From assembly GCF_029761915.1 (NCBI RefSeq), contig NZ_CP121695.1, positions 7,407,501-7,471,500 on the forward strand: a stretch of DNA of 64,000 bases, given 5' to 3'. Below, piece by piece: positions 8,201 through 16,264 of the stretch. Source of the stretch: Bradyrhizobium sp. CB1650. Its GTDB lineage: Bacteria > Pseudomonadota > Alphaproteobacteria > Rhizobiales > Xanthobacteraceae. The notes under the pieces are model-generated. The model saw only the letters and a list, made by a program, of their open reading frames with translations. It did not search any database and was not told the DNA's origin. The position numbers and the translations under genes were made by a program. The first letter of the stretch is position 1. Each line of letters starts with the position of its first letter.

Positions 8201-9672
8201 ACGTGGTAGCATTCCAACGGGCCGGAGGCAGAGTACACGGTCCCGATTTGTCGCATCTTCGAAGCTACTTGAACCTCACCGCGGCGAACCGAGAGCTGGG
8301 GCTGCCAGGACCCGAGCAGCCGAACTCGCCGGCCGCGCAGGGCGATAGGCACTCCGGCTCGGCGCAGGATGTTCCCTCAACGCCGGCCAGCCCGAGCGCC
8401 GGAGCTTGGGTTTGGTTGGGTGAACAGCTGCAAGAACGAGCATCACCATCCATGCCCTCGTCACATGCTAAGGGCAGGCTTGAGCCATCTGTTGGTCTGA
8501 TTGCGTCGACGCCGTCCGAGTTGCACGATGATGCTGGCTTTGCGCCGTCGCATCCTGCCAGGGTTCGCTCAGACACCTACGCTGGTCTTGAGCCATTTGT
8601 TGATCTGAATGCGCCAACGCCCTCCGACTTGCGGGATGATGCTCAGTTTGCGCCAGCCGATCCTTCCAGGGTTCGCTCAGACACCTACGCTGGTCTTGAG
8701 CCATTTGTTGATCTGAATGCGCCAACGCCGTCCGAGTTGCGGGACGATGCTCAGTTTGCGCCAGCCGATCCTGCCAGGGTTCGCTCAGATACCTACGCTG
8801 GTCTTGAGCCATTTGTTGATCTGAATGCGCCAACGCCGTCCGAGTTGCGGGACGATGCTCACTTTGCGCCAGCCGATCCTGCCAGGGCTCGCTCAGACAC
8901 CTACGCTGGTTCTGTATCATTTGTTGGTCGGGATGCGCCCAGACCGCAGGTGATTGATCTAAATCCGCCCACGCTGCAGGAGCTGCGTGATGATGCTCGT
9001 TCTGCGCCCTTCCCGCGCACATCCGACGATGCTCAAATCGGGGCTATGGATCCGACAGCCTCCTCCTACGGCCGCAGCAAACTAGAGCTCGGTGCCAAGG
9101 AATGGCTGGGCGACAAGCATATCAACAGGGATTACGAGCTCCTGGCGGAGGAGTTGCGGCGGAGCCGTCCGGAACTCGCCGCCCTGACGCAGCTGGTGGA
9201 CCCCCTAATAGCTCACTATCAACTGCGCTTCGGCGCCGAGCCCGACATGCTCCGCGCGTTCCAGCGCATCGTCTACGATTCAAATGGTAATGATACGGCC
9301 GACTTCCTGTTCCTGCCAGTGAACGACGCTATGGATCCTAATCGCCTCGGCACGCACTGGTCGCTGCTGCTCCTTGATCGCCACACGCGAGGAGAGCCAG
9401 TTGCCTATCACTACGACTCTGTCCGGGGACACAACCACGAGGCGGCAGCGCAGCTCGCACGACGGCTGCGCGCCCGCCTGGAGTCACCCAACATGGCCCA
9501 GCAGCGGAACAGCTATGATTGTGGCGTCTTTGTGGTGGACGGCACGCGGGCGCTGGTTCGACGATTGGCCCAAGGAGAGCGGCCAGGGCACGAGTTGCTG
9601 CACCTTGACAACCTCGTCGCCAATCGGCGGTCCCTCCAGGACCGGCTTCGAGCTCATCCCAGCTTAGGCTAA
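5272..9672 (+). CDS. Giant type III effector with C48 (Ulp1/XopD-like) SUMO-protease domain
   Basis: 1466 residues with no signal peptide. Architecture: a Ser/Gln-rich N-terminus (1-90) suited to type III secretion; seven divergent repeats of about 85-95 residues at roughly 94-177, 193-283, 289-373, 510-593, 607-690, 800-890 and 908-1006, each with a pattern like DAxLIxGLxxAL, RWLxxNxKPGIAxRL and ALxHLR; a block of 36-residue tandem repeats (about 1062-1225); and a C-terminal protease (about 1273-1466). The protease has a full catalytic set: His1362 (THWSLLLL), Asp1382 (YHYDSV), Gln1411 and Cys1417 (QQRNSYDCGVFVV). It resembles rhizobial NopD and Bel2-5-type and Xanthomonas XopD-type effectors, which remove SUMO from host nuclear proteins. 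Secretion is inferred. I saw no tts box. Confidence 0.88.
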   Translation: MNFVSMNQVGQQTNGVDAQDTSPADSSAEAAAFQRQLGEIVVPSAPVLIQVRAHQADASRSEAHAGEDEAVLGASALETAQSNWVLVGRSKEPLYATDARLISGLKQALLRGGAAESTATNNVGYLLSLSRWLFANDKPGIADRLHDESMDKDVEEFITKCGPVNVRWALAHLRTSQLTGGIVPIAGRPDPTPYPKDGTLIKEYKKQAVAAGTSSTAKTYASILTDFSHYLRANNKRGIAARLQDETWNDDEPLNEEIKRYKDAGGNKSIGAALDHLRNGARKFNGPPFHSEDAPLISGLQEALVKAGYEEITAKTNYVRPLRRFSRWLFEKNKPGVAARLNDESLSSDATIFDQSHRNLVLTALDRLRASQSPGGVASITGRTRGIAAAKQGESQPAFSWPAALAEGDDQDLFFGTVDEAGASSCLQPPRHGLALNPTESPHPVNWRHQDDELTDERYRNILMPGEQIPIMRASGHPSTPPPHGQGGGTMLNASGHAKLVFAGSSLDPVYCEDASLIEGLRPALIKAGASESTVGRNLRGLLSLGHWLVKNDKPGIASRLFDKSLDKDAQEFAEQEGQAIATPLDHLRASQSPGGIMPFASRVERNPYPQDADLIKRYKEEAPPSTANTARSYATLLIDFSDYLRENDKPGIAARLGHGSLDEDVNRYKEADPHGRSKAGAALAHLLKSPAGATAIELLRHICPLPDLEDAVRAEMKPTLSATAQHSGSNGAVSWPEILPANQQDLPLETMDGPSSSPPPQGDAVERPLMQIPSHQLATSPAQRQAPVSSPDELIGEQLPAEDAELLTRFRVHAERRKLTEGAINNGVYALRAFIRWVNASHKGPVASRLRDSSSLDAEIAQYRSSGRAPKNRIKSALDHLRRLLRGGGEAEAPEPRVLGAPRRLVPHPEDAPLIEGALSQALKDLKNPTVKLRQSAQQRARRLRALSAWLREKGKGSIIGRLNGSSREQVSLDNDVVAFQRAGGRVHGPDLSHLRSYLNLTAANRELGLPGPEQPNSPAAQGDRHSGSAQDVPSTPASPSAGAWVWLGEQLQERASPSMPSSHAKGRLEPSVGLIASTPSELHDDAGFAPSHPARVRSDTYAGLEPFVDLNAPTPSDLRDDAQFAPADPSRVRSDTYAGLEPFVDLNAPTPSELRDDAQFAPADPARVRSDTYAGLEPFVDLNAPTPSELRDDAHFAPADPARARSDTYAGSVSFVGRDAPRPQVIDLNPPTLQELRDDARSAPFPRTSDDAQIGAMDPTASSYGRSKLELGAKEWLGDKHINRDYELLAEELRRSRPELAALTQLVDPLIAHYQLRFGAEPDMLRAFQRIVYDSNGNDTADFLFLPVNDAMDPNRLGTHWSLLLLDRHTRGEPVAYHYDSVRGHNHEAAAQLARRLRARLESPNMAQQRNSYDCGVFVVDGTRALVRRLAQGERPGHELLHLDNLVANRRSLQDRLRAHPSLG
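8455..8940 (+). repeat. 108-bp tandem repeats inside the effector gene (36-residue units)
   Basis: The motif GTTCGCTC recurs at 8563, 8671 and 8779, with a one-base variant at 8887: exactly 108 bases apart. Each unit encodes VRSDTYAGLEPFVDLNAPTP followed by a SELRDDAQFAPADP-like end; the first unit (from about 8455) and the last are degenerate. Central units are almost identical in DNA, so the block is recent or being homogenised. DLNAP resembles the plant EAR repressor motif (DLNxxP) but the final proline spacing differs. Confidence 0.92.
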
Positions 9673-9780
9673 TGGAGCGCGAAGCGGCCGCGAGACTGAG
9701 GACTTTCTCCGCAATGCCCACCTCGACATTCCAGCGACCGTCGAGGCGCTGCGCCAATACTGAATGCCGATCCGCTCCCG

Positions 9781-10274
9781 GGCCAGAAGTCGGATTCGAT
9801 CGCATGCGCGCGTATTATCGGTGGTACTTACTTCGACCGTGCACACAGCCTCGCTATAGGGGGCATGGCGGTTCCGGCCCAGCAAATCATCGGCACTCAA
9901 CATGCCAATTGGGATGCGCTGCGCATCGGGCTTAAAGCCGAGACTATGCTGTTTGAGGACTGGCGCGTGAGCGCAGATGTTGCTTACCTGCCTGGACCGA
10001 CTTCACCGGTCGCGATAACCATCTCCTCCGTCCTGAAACAACTTTCTACGATCAGCGCAGGCAAGGTGGGGGAGGAACGCTGTCGTACCTCCTCGGCAGA
10101 AATATCAGTATCGGCGTCGGCGCTCGGTACTTGGCAATGTGGACCAAGAACGACAGCGATTTCAACTGCAGCGGCTGCAGCGGCCGAGCCACGTTCATTC
10201 AGATCCCTGCACTCGCGAAGTACAGCATGGAGCGATGGGGTACCTTCTTAGAGGCGTCCTACAAGTTTCAGTGA
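9781..10274 (+). pseudogene. Omp31-type outer-membrane beta-barrel protein, C-terminal relic
   Basis: The frame from 9781 reads GQKSDSIACARI, then NWDALRIGLKAETMLFEDWR. A one-base loss near 9990 breaks it, after which the shifted frame reads WTDFTGRDNHLLRPETTF and runs to YSMERWGTFLEASYKFQ and a stop at 10274. This parallels, segment by segment, the C-terminal third of the intact porin at 43880-45598 (GQKSDSIGC, NWN/DALRIGL, MERWGTFLQASYKFD). It is thus the tail of a second paralogue, lacking its N-terminal two thirds. Confidence 0.85.
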
Positions 10275-10443
10275 ATTGGTCTGCAAGCGCATAAGTCTTA
10301 TAGCTAACCTAATCGATGCACGATGAAAGCCTGCAACGCGTAGGCTGCGCGGCGCCGCAGCCCACGGGCGAACCGCCCACGGAGGGCCGTTGCCGAGTTT
10401 CGAGCAGCCTTCATGCCTTCTCTTTGTGGAAAGATGAGTCCGG

Positions 10444-10743
10444 ATGAGTCTCAGCAGCCAATTCAGAAGCAGAGATGCTTCGTACCTTTGTAGCGCCGCA
10501 ATCATCCTCTTTTCGTCTTCGCCCGCATTGGCAGCCGATGTACGGCGGGCCAGTATGCCAATAACGGACTGCGCGACAGTGAAGAACAAAAAGCAACGCT
10601 TGCTGTGCGTCGATAAAGCGGCCGCAGCCCTAAAGACAACTCGCCTTCTTAGGAAATTGGGGACAGCTCATCTTAAAGAGATCTTTGCAACCCCGGCCAG
10701 ACCGCTTCCGAAATTCATGATCCAGATCACCTTGATGTCGTGA
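10444..10743 (+). CDS. Small putative secreted protein, function unknown
   Basis: 99 residues beginning MSLSSQFRSRDASYLCSAAI. A hydrophobic stretch at about 15-30 ends in SPALAAD, which fits a Sec signal peptide cleaved after ALA. The mature part is basic and has two cysteines (DCATVKNKKQRLLC), possibly a disulfide. A purine-rich GGAAAGATGAG precedes the start. I do not recognise a family, and the C-terminus (FMIQITLMS) looks unlike a conserved end, so this could be a degraded gene. Confidence 0.4.
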   Translation: MSLSSQFRSRDASYLCSAAIILFSSSPALAADVRRASMPITDCATVKNKKQRLLCVDKAAAALKTTRLLRKLGTAHLKEIFATPARPLPKFMIQITLMS

Positions 10744-11154
10744 ACGTTCATTGAGAGGCTTGTCGAGATCCGAAACGTGAGGTGCCTCTACTCGACTGAT
10801 GGCTACCGCTGCATTGCACATCGGCGCGGAATGGCTCCTGTTGTTCGCCCAGGCTGTCGAACCAGCGGCAGAACAAGAAAGTCTGAAAACCGGCTGCGCC
10901 CTGCTCGATAGTCTCCTGTCTGCCGCCTGCAAAAGGAATATTCGGATAGTCACGACTCACTACAAGGGAGATTTCTGGCGGGATTTTGCAAAGAGCCTTA
11001 TCCTAAAGGTGCCAAAAATTGAAATATTAGCGGCGTCGCCACCGAAGCGATAGCTGAAAGTAGGAGAGGTCCTGTTCAGGGCGCTTTCCGCTTGGGGGAG
11101 CGGCTCAGTGCCAGAACCAGACTTGATAAGTAGCGTCATCAATGGCTAAAGGTC
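10744..11154. other. Stretch without a recognised gene
   Basis: Only an 84-codon plus-strand frame (10799-11053) is present, starting MATAALHIGAEWLLLFAQ. It has no recognised domain and no clear ribosome binding site. Confidence 0.35.
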
Positions 11155-11441
11155 GTATCCTGCGGGCTTGCCGCCCGTGATCATGACATGCCGAGCCCTA
11201 AACCTCTGCACGGCGAGCATTTCCTCCGGCGACATCATAGTCCCAGGTGTTGGCGTCCTCGATCTTGGCGGTGATCTCGGCTATCGGCACTTGGCGTGCT
11301 GGATCTGCGATCCATGTGCGCTTGCTGTCACACCCCGGGGCAACCAACTGGGCCAGCCTGTAGCCGCAAGAACACGGACGGCGTGCCGCTCTTGCAGGTT
11401 TCGCCCTGGATACTTTCAAAGATCTCGTTGACCGGCAGCAC
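11155..11441 (-). pseudogene. queE (7-carboxy-7-deazaguanine synthase) relic in three frames
   Basis: Reading leftward from GTG at 11441: LPVNEIFESIQGETCKSGTP and SVFLRLQ, the N-terminus of QueE. A stop and frame change then lead to CDSKRTWIADPARQVPIAEI, and a third frame gives EEMLAVQRFRARHVMITGGK. In live QueE the radical-SAM CxxxCxxC lies in RLQGCDVGCPWCD; here it is AGPVGCPGV, with cysteines lost, and the GGE motif has become GGK. The relic starts within the tail of the FolE-QueD gene and ends after about 95 codons, so the preQ0 step after QueD is missing here. Confidence 0.82.
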
Positions 11442-12540
11442 GGCTCGTTCCCCGATAGATCGCGCTGTTCGCACCGTGCTCTTTGACTTCGACAGATGCA
11501 AGCCGGCAACGCGGAGCAAGTCGCTCTGTCAGCAGCCACTTGCTCGCGATGCCGTAGACGTGCTCGGCAAACTTTTCGCAGCCGACAGCAGGTAGCACAA
11601 CGATATCCGCGACGCCACGCCGCGCCGCTTCGTGGAACCATTCAAGCTCTGGATCGTCCGCAGCTACGACGGTCTTATGGTCAAACGTGTGTTCGAGGAT
11701 CGCTTTCAGCTCTTTGAGGCCACCAAAATCAACGACCCAATTCTTGTCGTCTAGGGTGTCGGCCTCGAACTCGAAGCGAAATGACAACGAGTAACCGTGC
11801 AGCAGACGACAGTGTGACAGCGCGCGCCACTGGCGAAATGTAGTGGATAGTCCGATTTCATGACCGTATGTCTTCGTCGATAGGTAGGTCACGGTTGATC
11901 CTTGATCAGTGCCATAAATTCGCTGCGCAATGTCCTGACCGCGCATGATGTTGGTTATCATGATGGTGTCAGTCCCGCGAACACCCCGCCAGATCATGCA
12001 TTGGTGCTGCGCCCTAACGATGACGGCCAATCCCTTCGGCTGGATGCGGCGTTCCAGCTCGTCCGCCAACATAACAGCGGCCTCCTCCTGGATGTGCGGG
12101 CGCGACATGATCCAGTTGGCAACGCGCACCAGTTTGCTGATACCGATCACTTTTTCGCCGGGCATCACGCCAACCCACATGCGGCCGGTCATGGGTACGA
12201 GGTGATGCGAGCACGTCGAGCGCACGGCAATGGGACCCAACGTGTAGAGTTCGTTCAGGCCGCTCGCGTTCGGGAAGCCCGTAATCTCGGGCGCGGGCTC
12301 AAAGCGGCCGGCAAAAACCTCGCGCACGTACATCCTGGCAACGCGCTTTGCGGTCGCTTTGGTGTTGTGGTCGCGGCTGGTGTCGATAACCAGGGCTTCA
12401 AGCACAGCCTGCACGTGCTGCTCGACTTCTTGGATCACATCAATGTCGCCAGGCAGCAGATATTCTGCGATATTGTCGTTTGCCGCAAACGACGCGCCGG
12501 CTTCGCGCAGGCGTTCACGAATTGCTTGCGTAGAGCTCAT
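11416..12540 (-). CDS. FolE-QueD fusion: GTP cyclohydrolase I joined to 6-carboxytetrahydropterin synthase
   Basis: 374 residues in one frame. Residues 1-201 are GTP cyclohydrolase I: the zinc ligands Cys110, His113 and Cys181 fall at the same numbers as in E. coli FolE (STCSHHLVPM, HQCMIWRGVRG). The usual last ~20 residues of FolE after TNIMRG are absent. Residues about 218-362 are QueD of the alphaproteobacterial type (YLSTKTYGHEIGLS, LSHCRLLHGY, VVDFGGLKELK, FDHKT, VEVKEHGANSAIY). The two enzymes act in succession, GTP to dihydroneopterin triphosphate to carboxytetrahydropterin, on the way to preQ0 and queuosine. The joint without any stop suggests a deletion fused two formerly separate genes. 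The last 11 residues overlap the queE relic. Confidence 0.87.
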   Translation of the reverse strand: MSSTQAIRERLREAGASFAANDNIAEYLLPGDIDVIQEVEQHVQAVLEALVIDTSRDHNTKATAKRVARMYVREVFAGRFEPAPEITGFPNASGLNELYTLGPIAVRSTCSHHLVPMTGRMWVGVMPGEKVIGISKLVRVANWIMSRPHIQEEAAVMLADELERRIQPKGLAVIVRAQHQCMIWRGVRGTDTIMITNIMRGQDIAQRIYGTDQGSTVTYLSTKTYGHEIGLSTTFRQWRALSHCRLLHGYSLSFRFEFEADTLDDKNWVVDFGGLKELKAILEHTFDHKTVVAADDPELEWFHEAARRGVADIVVLPAVGCEKFAEHVYGIASKWLLTERLAPRCRLASVEVKEHGANSAIYRGTSRAAGQRDL

Positions 12541-13143
12541 CAGAAATCCTGTGCCGGCACTTCGCTTTTAGTTTGCGTGAACGACATGATCTGCGGTCGT
12601 CGTGAAGAACGACGGAGGGACCCGCGACGGACAAAGCTTCAATTGGGGAGGCGCCTTTCCGGAGCCAGTGTCTGGCATCAATTTGTGACGATCGAGAACT
12701 TTCATCTCTCCTGCGTCGTTGACCGAGAGACCACTATTGCCGAAACGGTCCTTTATCGCCTCCCTGCAATCAGCATGCCGCAAAAGTATCTGTGCGACAC
12801 TTGCTTGGGGAAGAAACAATCAATGCACTGTGCCGCGCGGGCCGATCATCTGCGCCTTCGTGTCGGGATTCAGACATGCACGCCGACAAGCGGACACGAT
12901 TGAAGCTCCAGCAAAAGCAGCCAAATCTTACCCGCCCCGGAGCCATCAGACAGTTAATCGACCCGGTGATTGGCGTCGACCTCAAGGAGCTGACGCTTCT
13001 GGTGATCACGCTGGGCGGCTACCTGGCGGGGCGCCTTTGCGGCGAGCGCGAGATCCGGCGGAGAACTGATGATGATCGAGTCCGCGGTGATGGCGGCCGG
13101 CGCGCTGGCGACGTGGTTGCCTTAATCCAGCAATGGTTGGCGC
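12541..13143. other. Region upstream of folE-queD, no recognised gene
   Basis: Presumably carries the promoter of the fusion gene. Open frames here show no domain. A short segment near 12960-13030 reads DLKELTLLVITLGGYLAG, resembling a membrane helix, but has no continuation. Confidence 0.3.
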
Positions 13144-13895
13144 CGCATGGCAAGTCAATGGTGTTTGGCCAATTCGACCCCGCGCCGGCCGCAGTTCGCG
13201 AGTTTGATGGATTTCTGCCTGCTGGCTTGGCTGACGAGCCCGTCCCGTGCCTCTGGTGTAATCGCGCTCGGCGTTCTTGCTATGGTGCCGCCTGCGATCT
13301 TCGCCGCCTCGATGGTGCGGTTTAGCTTTGTGGCGCTGGCGCTGCTCGTCCCCGCAGTGCTCGGCCCGCGCGTGCAGAGCCGCAAGGTGATTGCGGCCGT
13401 GACCGCCCTGGCGCTCTTCGCGATCGTCGGCGCGCTGGCGCTGCGCTCGCAGACCACGCGGGTATTTGTCGACCTTGCCTTTTATGCAGCCGCCGGCGCC
13501 TGGTCGACCGCCTGCGATGCGGTCGATCGCGACATCCGGATTGCGATCCGCGGCCGGATCTTTCCGATGCTATGCGTCCCTTGCTGGCGGCAGGTCCGTC
13601 TGGAATCAGCCTCGATGGCTTTGAGGCGACGGGCTGCATCGAGAGCATCGGCGTGCATAACGTCTTCCTGCGGGCGGCGCTCGAGTTCGGCTGGCTCGCC
13701 GGGCTCGCGCTCGTGGCGCTCGTCATTGGAGGCTGGCGCGTAGTCCGCGAGCTCACGCCGATCGCGCCCGAATACTGCTTCGTTGCCGCCGCCCTGGTCT
13801 ACGTAGCGACAGTTCGCTGATGCATGGGCGCATCAGCCGCGAGCTTGTGCTGTTCTTGCTGCTCGGCTATGCCTCGAGATTGTGGAGCGAGGGGC
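13144..13895 (+). pseudogene. O-antigen ligase / polysaccharide polymerase-like membrane protein, broken
   Basis: One frame carries strongly hydrophobic segments (VIALGVLAMVPPAIFAA, FVALALLVPAVLG, VTALALFAIVGALAL). After a frameshift near 13560 another gives GVHNVFLRAALEFGWLAGLA and VYVATVR followed by a stop, with ELVLFLLLGYASRLW beyond. The CIESIGVHNVFLRAALEFG segment is typical of the C-terminal part of O-antigen ligase/Wzy-like proteins. The gene has at least one frameshift and a nonsense codon. The family is assigned from this segment and the multi-helix character only. Confidence 0.55.
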
Positions 13896-14995
13896 GAGAG
13901 GTCGCGGCCAAACTAATGGTGCGGATCGCCGGAGGTGGAGGCGAGCAAGTCCCTCCTGGTCGGCGGGCGCGACACCGGTGTCGACGACTGGCCTCCCGCG
14001 GGTGATGATCCCGCCCGCCAGCCCGCCCACGGCGCTTGCCTTCTCCAGTTTCCTTCGCGGGACTCAATCGAGCAGCGTCCGGGCGAGATTGAGATCGACT
14101 TGGATTCGCCAAGATGAGTCTTCGTCACAGCGCCAGCGATCGCCGGAGATCGTCGTGCTCAAAGGCGGTGACCGTACGGTTGATCTCGCCCGACCGCGCC
14201 CCGACTGCCTTGGCGATGTTGCGACTCTCGCCACTTGTTGCGCCACCCTCCCTGGCCAGGACACCTTTAGCCTAAAGAACGCGTCTCAAGTCATCGTGAA
14301 ATGCGCGAATAGGGAGTTATCGTCTCGATCCCATCGCTGTCGACGACCGAGAGGATCCTGTTATCGGCTGTCGAATCCTACCCCAGCGGTCCTTCTGGCC
14401 GGGGATTCATGGCTACCATTCCAGAGAGCTGGCCTCCAAACATTGTGACTGGTAAAGGATTCAGCACCGAGGAAGGAGATGGCCAATATCTATAGACTGC
14501 GGTCACGGAGCAATTGAGCTCGGTTCCCGAGAGTCAAAATGCGGTGGAGCGCATACACCTCTGAACGGTTCCTTCTACGTACCGACATCCATCGGCTTTT
14601 TGACCTGGAATACGTGATCGTCTCATCGGATTGTCGGCTCAAGATCAGCAGCCGCTTGAAGGACCGTTTCGACAAATGAGGTTCGCGATGATCATGATCC
14701 TATCTTGGAGAGGCGAGCTTTACTTCGTGTACCCTGCGACGTGAAAGCGATCGGTTGGATCGAAATTTAGTTGTGGACGCTGATTGACAGCCGAAATCGC
14801 GGGTCATCAGGCGTTTTCACTCAACCAAGACCCGCAGCAGAGATCAGCTAATTGGAAAGTGCTCCAATCGGCTGTGGTTCGAGGTGTTCGGGATTCTCAG
14901 CTAGGCTTGTCTCTGTCTAGCAGATCACAAATGTCACGCTGACGCTCGTGGCGCAGAGTGATTCCATTCCGATGCGGAGCAGACAGGAAAGAAAG
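13896..14995. other. Decayed intergenic stretch
   Basis: No gene could be supported on either strand. The short open frames are rich in Arg and Ser, as expected from non-coding GC-rich DNA. Confidence 0.4.
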
Positions 14996-15451
14996 ATGCC
15001 GGTCATATCCACACGCCGCGCTGAAGTCACAGATGCCGGAACCGTCGCCCGCTTCGTTCATGCTCTCCAAGTCGAGCTCTTGGGCCGGATGGCCCCCGGG
15101 ATCGAAATCGTCACGCGAAGCGCGACGGCAGTTCTTGCGGATGTCAGCGTCGTCGCGGTGATCGCCTGCGGAGACAACGAGCCGGCTGGCGTCATGCTTC
15201 TAAACGAATGCACTGCGATCTACGCGGGCGGCAAGTTCGGAGAAATCTCGGAGCTCTATGTTCGCCCCGACATGAGATCGCAGGGCATTGCGCCTCATCT
15301 GATCGCGGTCGCTCTGTCCGAAGGACGCGTGCGAGGATGGAAGCGGTTGGAGGTCGGAGCACCGTGGCAGCCGAAATGGAAGCGTACCCTCGACTTCTAT
15401 CTGCGCAACGGCTTCGAGGAAGTCGGCCCCCGACTTTGCCGCATGATATGA
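14996..15451 (+). CDS. GNAT-family N-acetyltransferase
   Basis: 151 residues from ATG at 14996, preceded by AGGAAAG; a longer frame from 14948 has no ribosome binding site. The GNAT acetyl-CoA loop is EISELYVRPDMRSQGIAPHL (motif A, RxxGIA), followed by the typical DFYLRNGFEEVG near the C-terminus. The substrate cannot be told; this group acetylates small amines or protein N-termini. No operon partner is adjacent, and the flanks are decayed DNA. Confidence 0.8.
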   Translation: MPVISTRRAEVTDAGTVARFVHALQVELLGRMAPGIEIVTRSATAVLADVSVVAVIACGDNEPAGVMLLNECTAIYAGGKFGEISELYVRPDMRSQGIAPHLIAVALSEGRVRGWKRLEVGAPWQPKWKRTLDFYLRNGFEEVGPRLCRMI

Positions 15452-16061
15452 GCCGGTGGGGTCCACTTAGAATGGTCGTCCCTGGATGACCAAGAAGCTG
15501 AGTCGGATCAATCATCCAACCGGCTCCCGCGTCGGGGAGCGAATCGGCGCGCTAGCTTGGAAGAGTTCATCATCTCGTCGGTCATCGGCGGCTCCTCGAA
15601 TCAGGTTGGGGTTAGCAACCCGACCCTACCGACGAATCATCGATGACCACCGCAAAGCCGCCCGCCCGCTACAGCGCTGTTTGCGAGCTACACCATCACT
15701 GGGGCCACGACCTTGGACCCTAATTGAATCAGACGTTCTTGGTCGTTGATGGATGCTGACACTAATGACGGAAGTAAGCGATTGAATGGCCAAGCCAGAG
15801 GGAGATCCTTGAGAGCGTCGTCGCCGCTTTCAGCGGGCGCCCACAACGGTTGAATGCCGGAAGGAGCTGGCGCTCGTTGGCTCTACCGTTTCCGTGCGAA
15901 CCAACCGTCAGAGTAGTAGCTTCACAATATGGAAAAGCCACAGCAGCAAAACGTCTAATAGCAAACTCCAACAAGTTGAGCCGCCTATCAAGTCTCAGCC
16001 CAATCTATGTGAGTAAGTTGTCGCTGTACAATCTCGCCAAATTGTAAGGCTCCCTGCGCCA
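15452..16061. other. Stretch without a recognised gene
   Basis: Contains only short open frames without domains. It ends at the NifA-type site of the M16 peptidase operon. Confidence 0.35.
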
Positions 16062-16077
16062 TGTCGTCTTCACGACA
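16062..16077 (+). promoter_or_regulatory. NifA-type upstream activator sequence (TGT-N10-ACA)
   Basis: TGTCGTCTTCACGACA matches TGT-N10-ACA exactly and sits inside an 11-bp perfect inverted repeat (CGCCATGTCGT, 4-base loop, ACGACATGGCG). It lies 84 bases upstream of a -24/-12 sequence, a normal spacing for NifA. The bare motif is expected about 16 times by chance in 64 kb, so the pairing with the promoter is what counts. Confidence 0.65.
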
Positions 16078-16161
16078 TGGCGACAGCGGCCTTTCGACAG
16101 GATAGGCGTTGGTTCTGCTTTATATCCAGGTGGCGCACGCCCTTGCGCATCCCATGGCAAA

Positions 16162-16176
16162 TGGCCCAGCCTTTGC
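16162..16176 (+). promoter_or_regulatory. Sigma-54 (-24/-12) promoter of the M16 peptidase operon
   Basis: TGGCCCAGCCTTTGC has GG and GC exactly 10 bases apart and agrees with the consensus TGGCACG-N4-TTGC at all but two fixed positions. It is about 90 bases before the start codon at 16265, so transcription would begin near 16188. Confidence 0.65.
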
Positions 16177-16264
16177 TTCATTGCAATTCGGACGGTGAGC
16201 GGCTGCCAAGCCTTGTTCTGCTCCGCCACAGTCGATGCATATGTATGGAACGAAAGGCGTTACC

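Noticed and set aside
8590..8960. DLNAP repeats as true EAR motifs
   Set aside because: The consensus is DLNxxP; here the proline is one position early, so I record it only as EAR-like.
8468..9022. 184-codon minus-strand frame with repeats opposite the effector
   Set aside because: It is the antisense of the 108-bp tandem repeats; the repeated unit keeps both strands open, and the plus-strand gene has the protease domain.
14914..14929. TGT-N10-ACA before the GNAT gene
   Set aside because: No -24/-12 promoter follows at a workable distance, and the motif alone is expected about 16 times by chance in the window.
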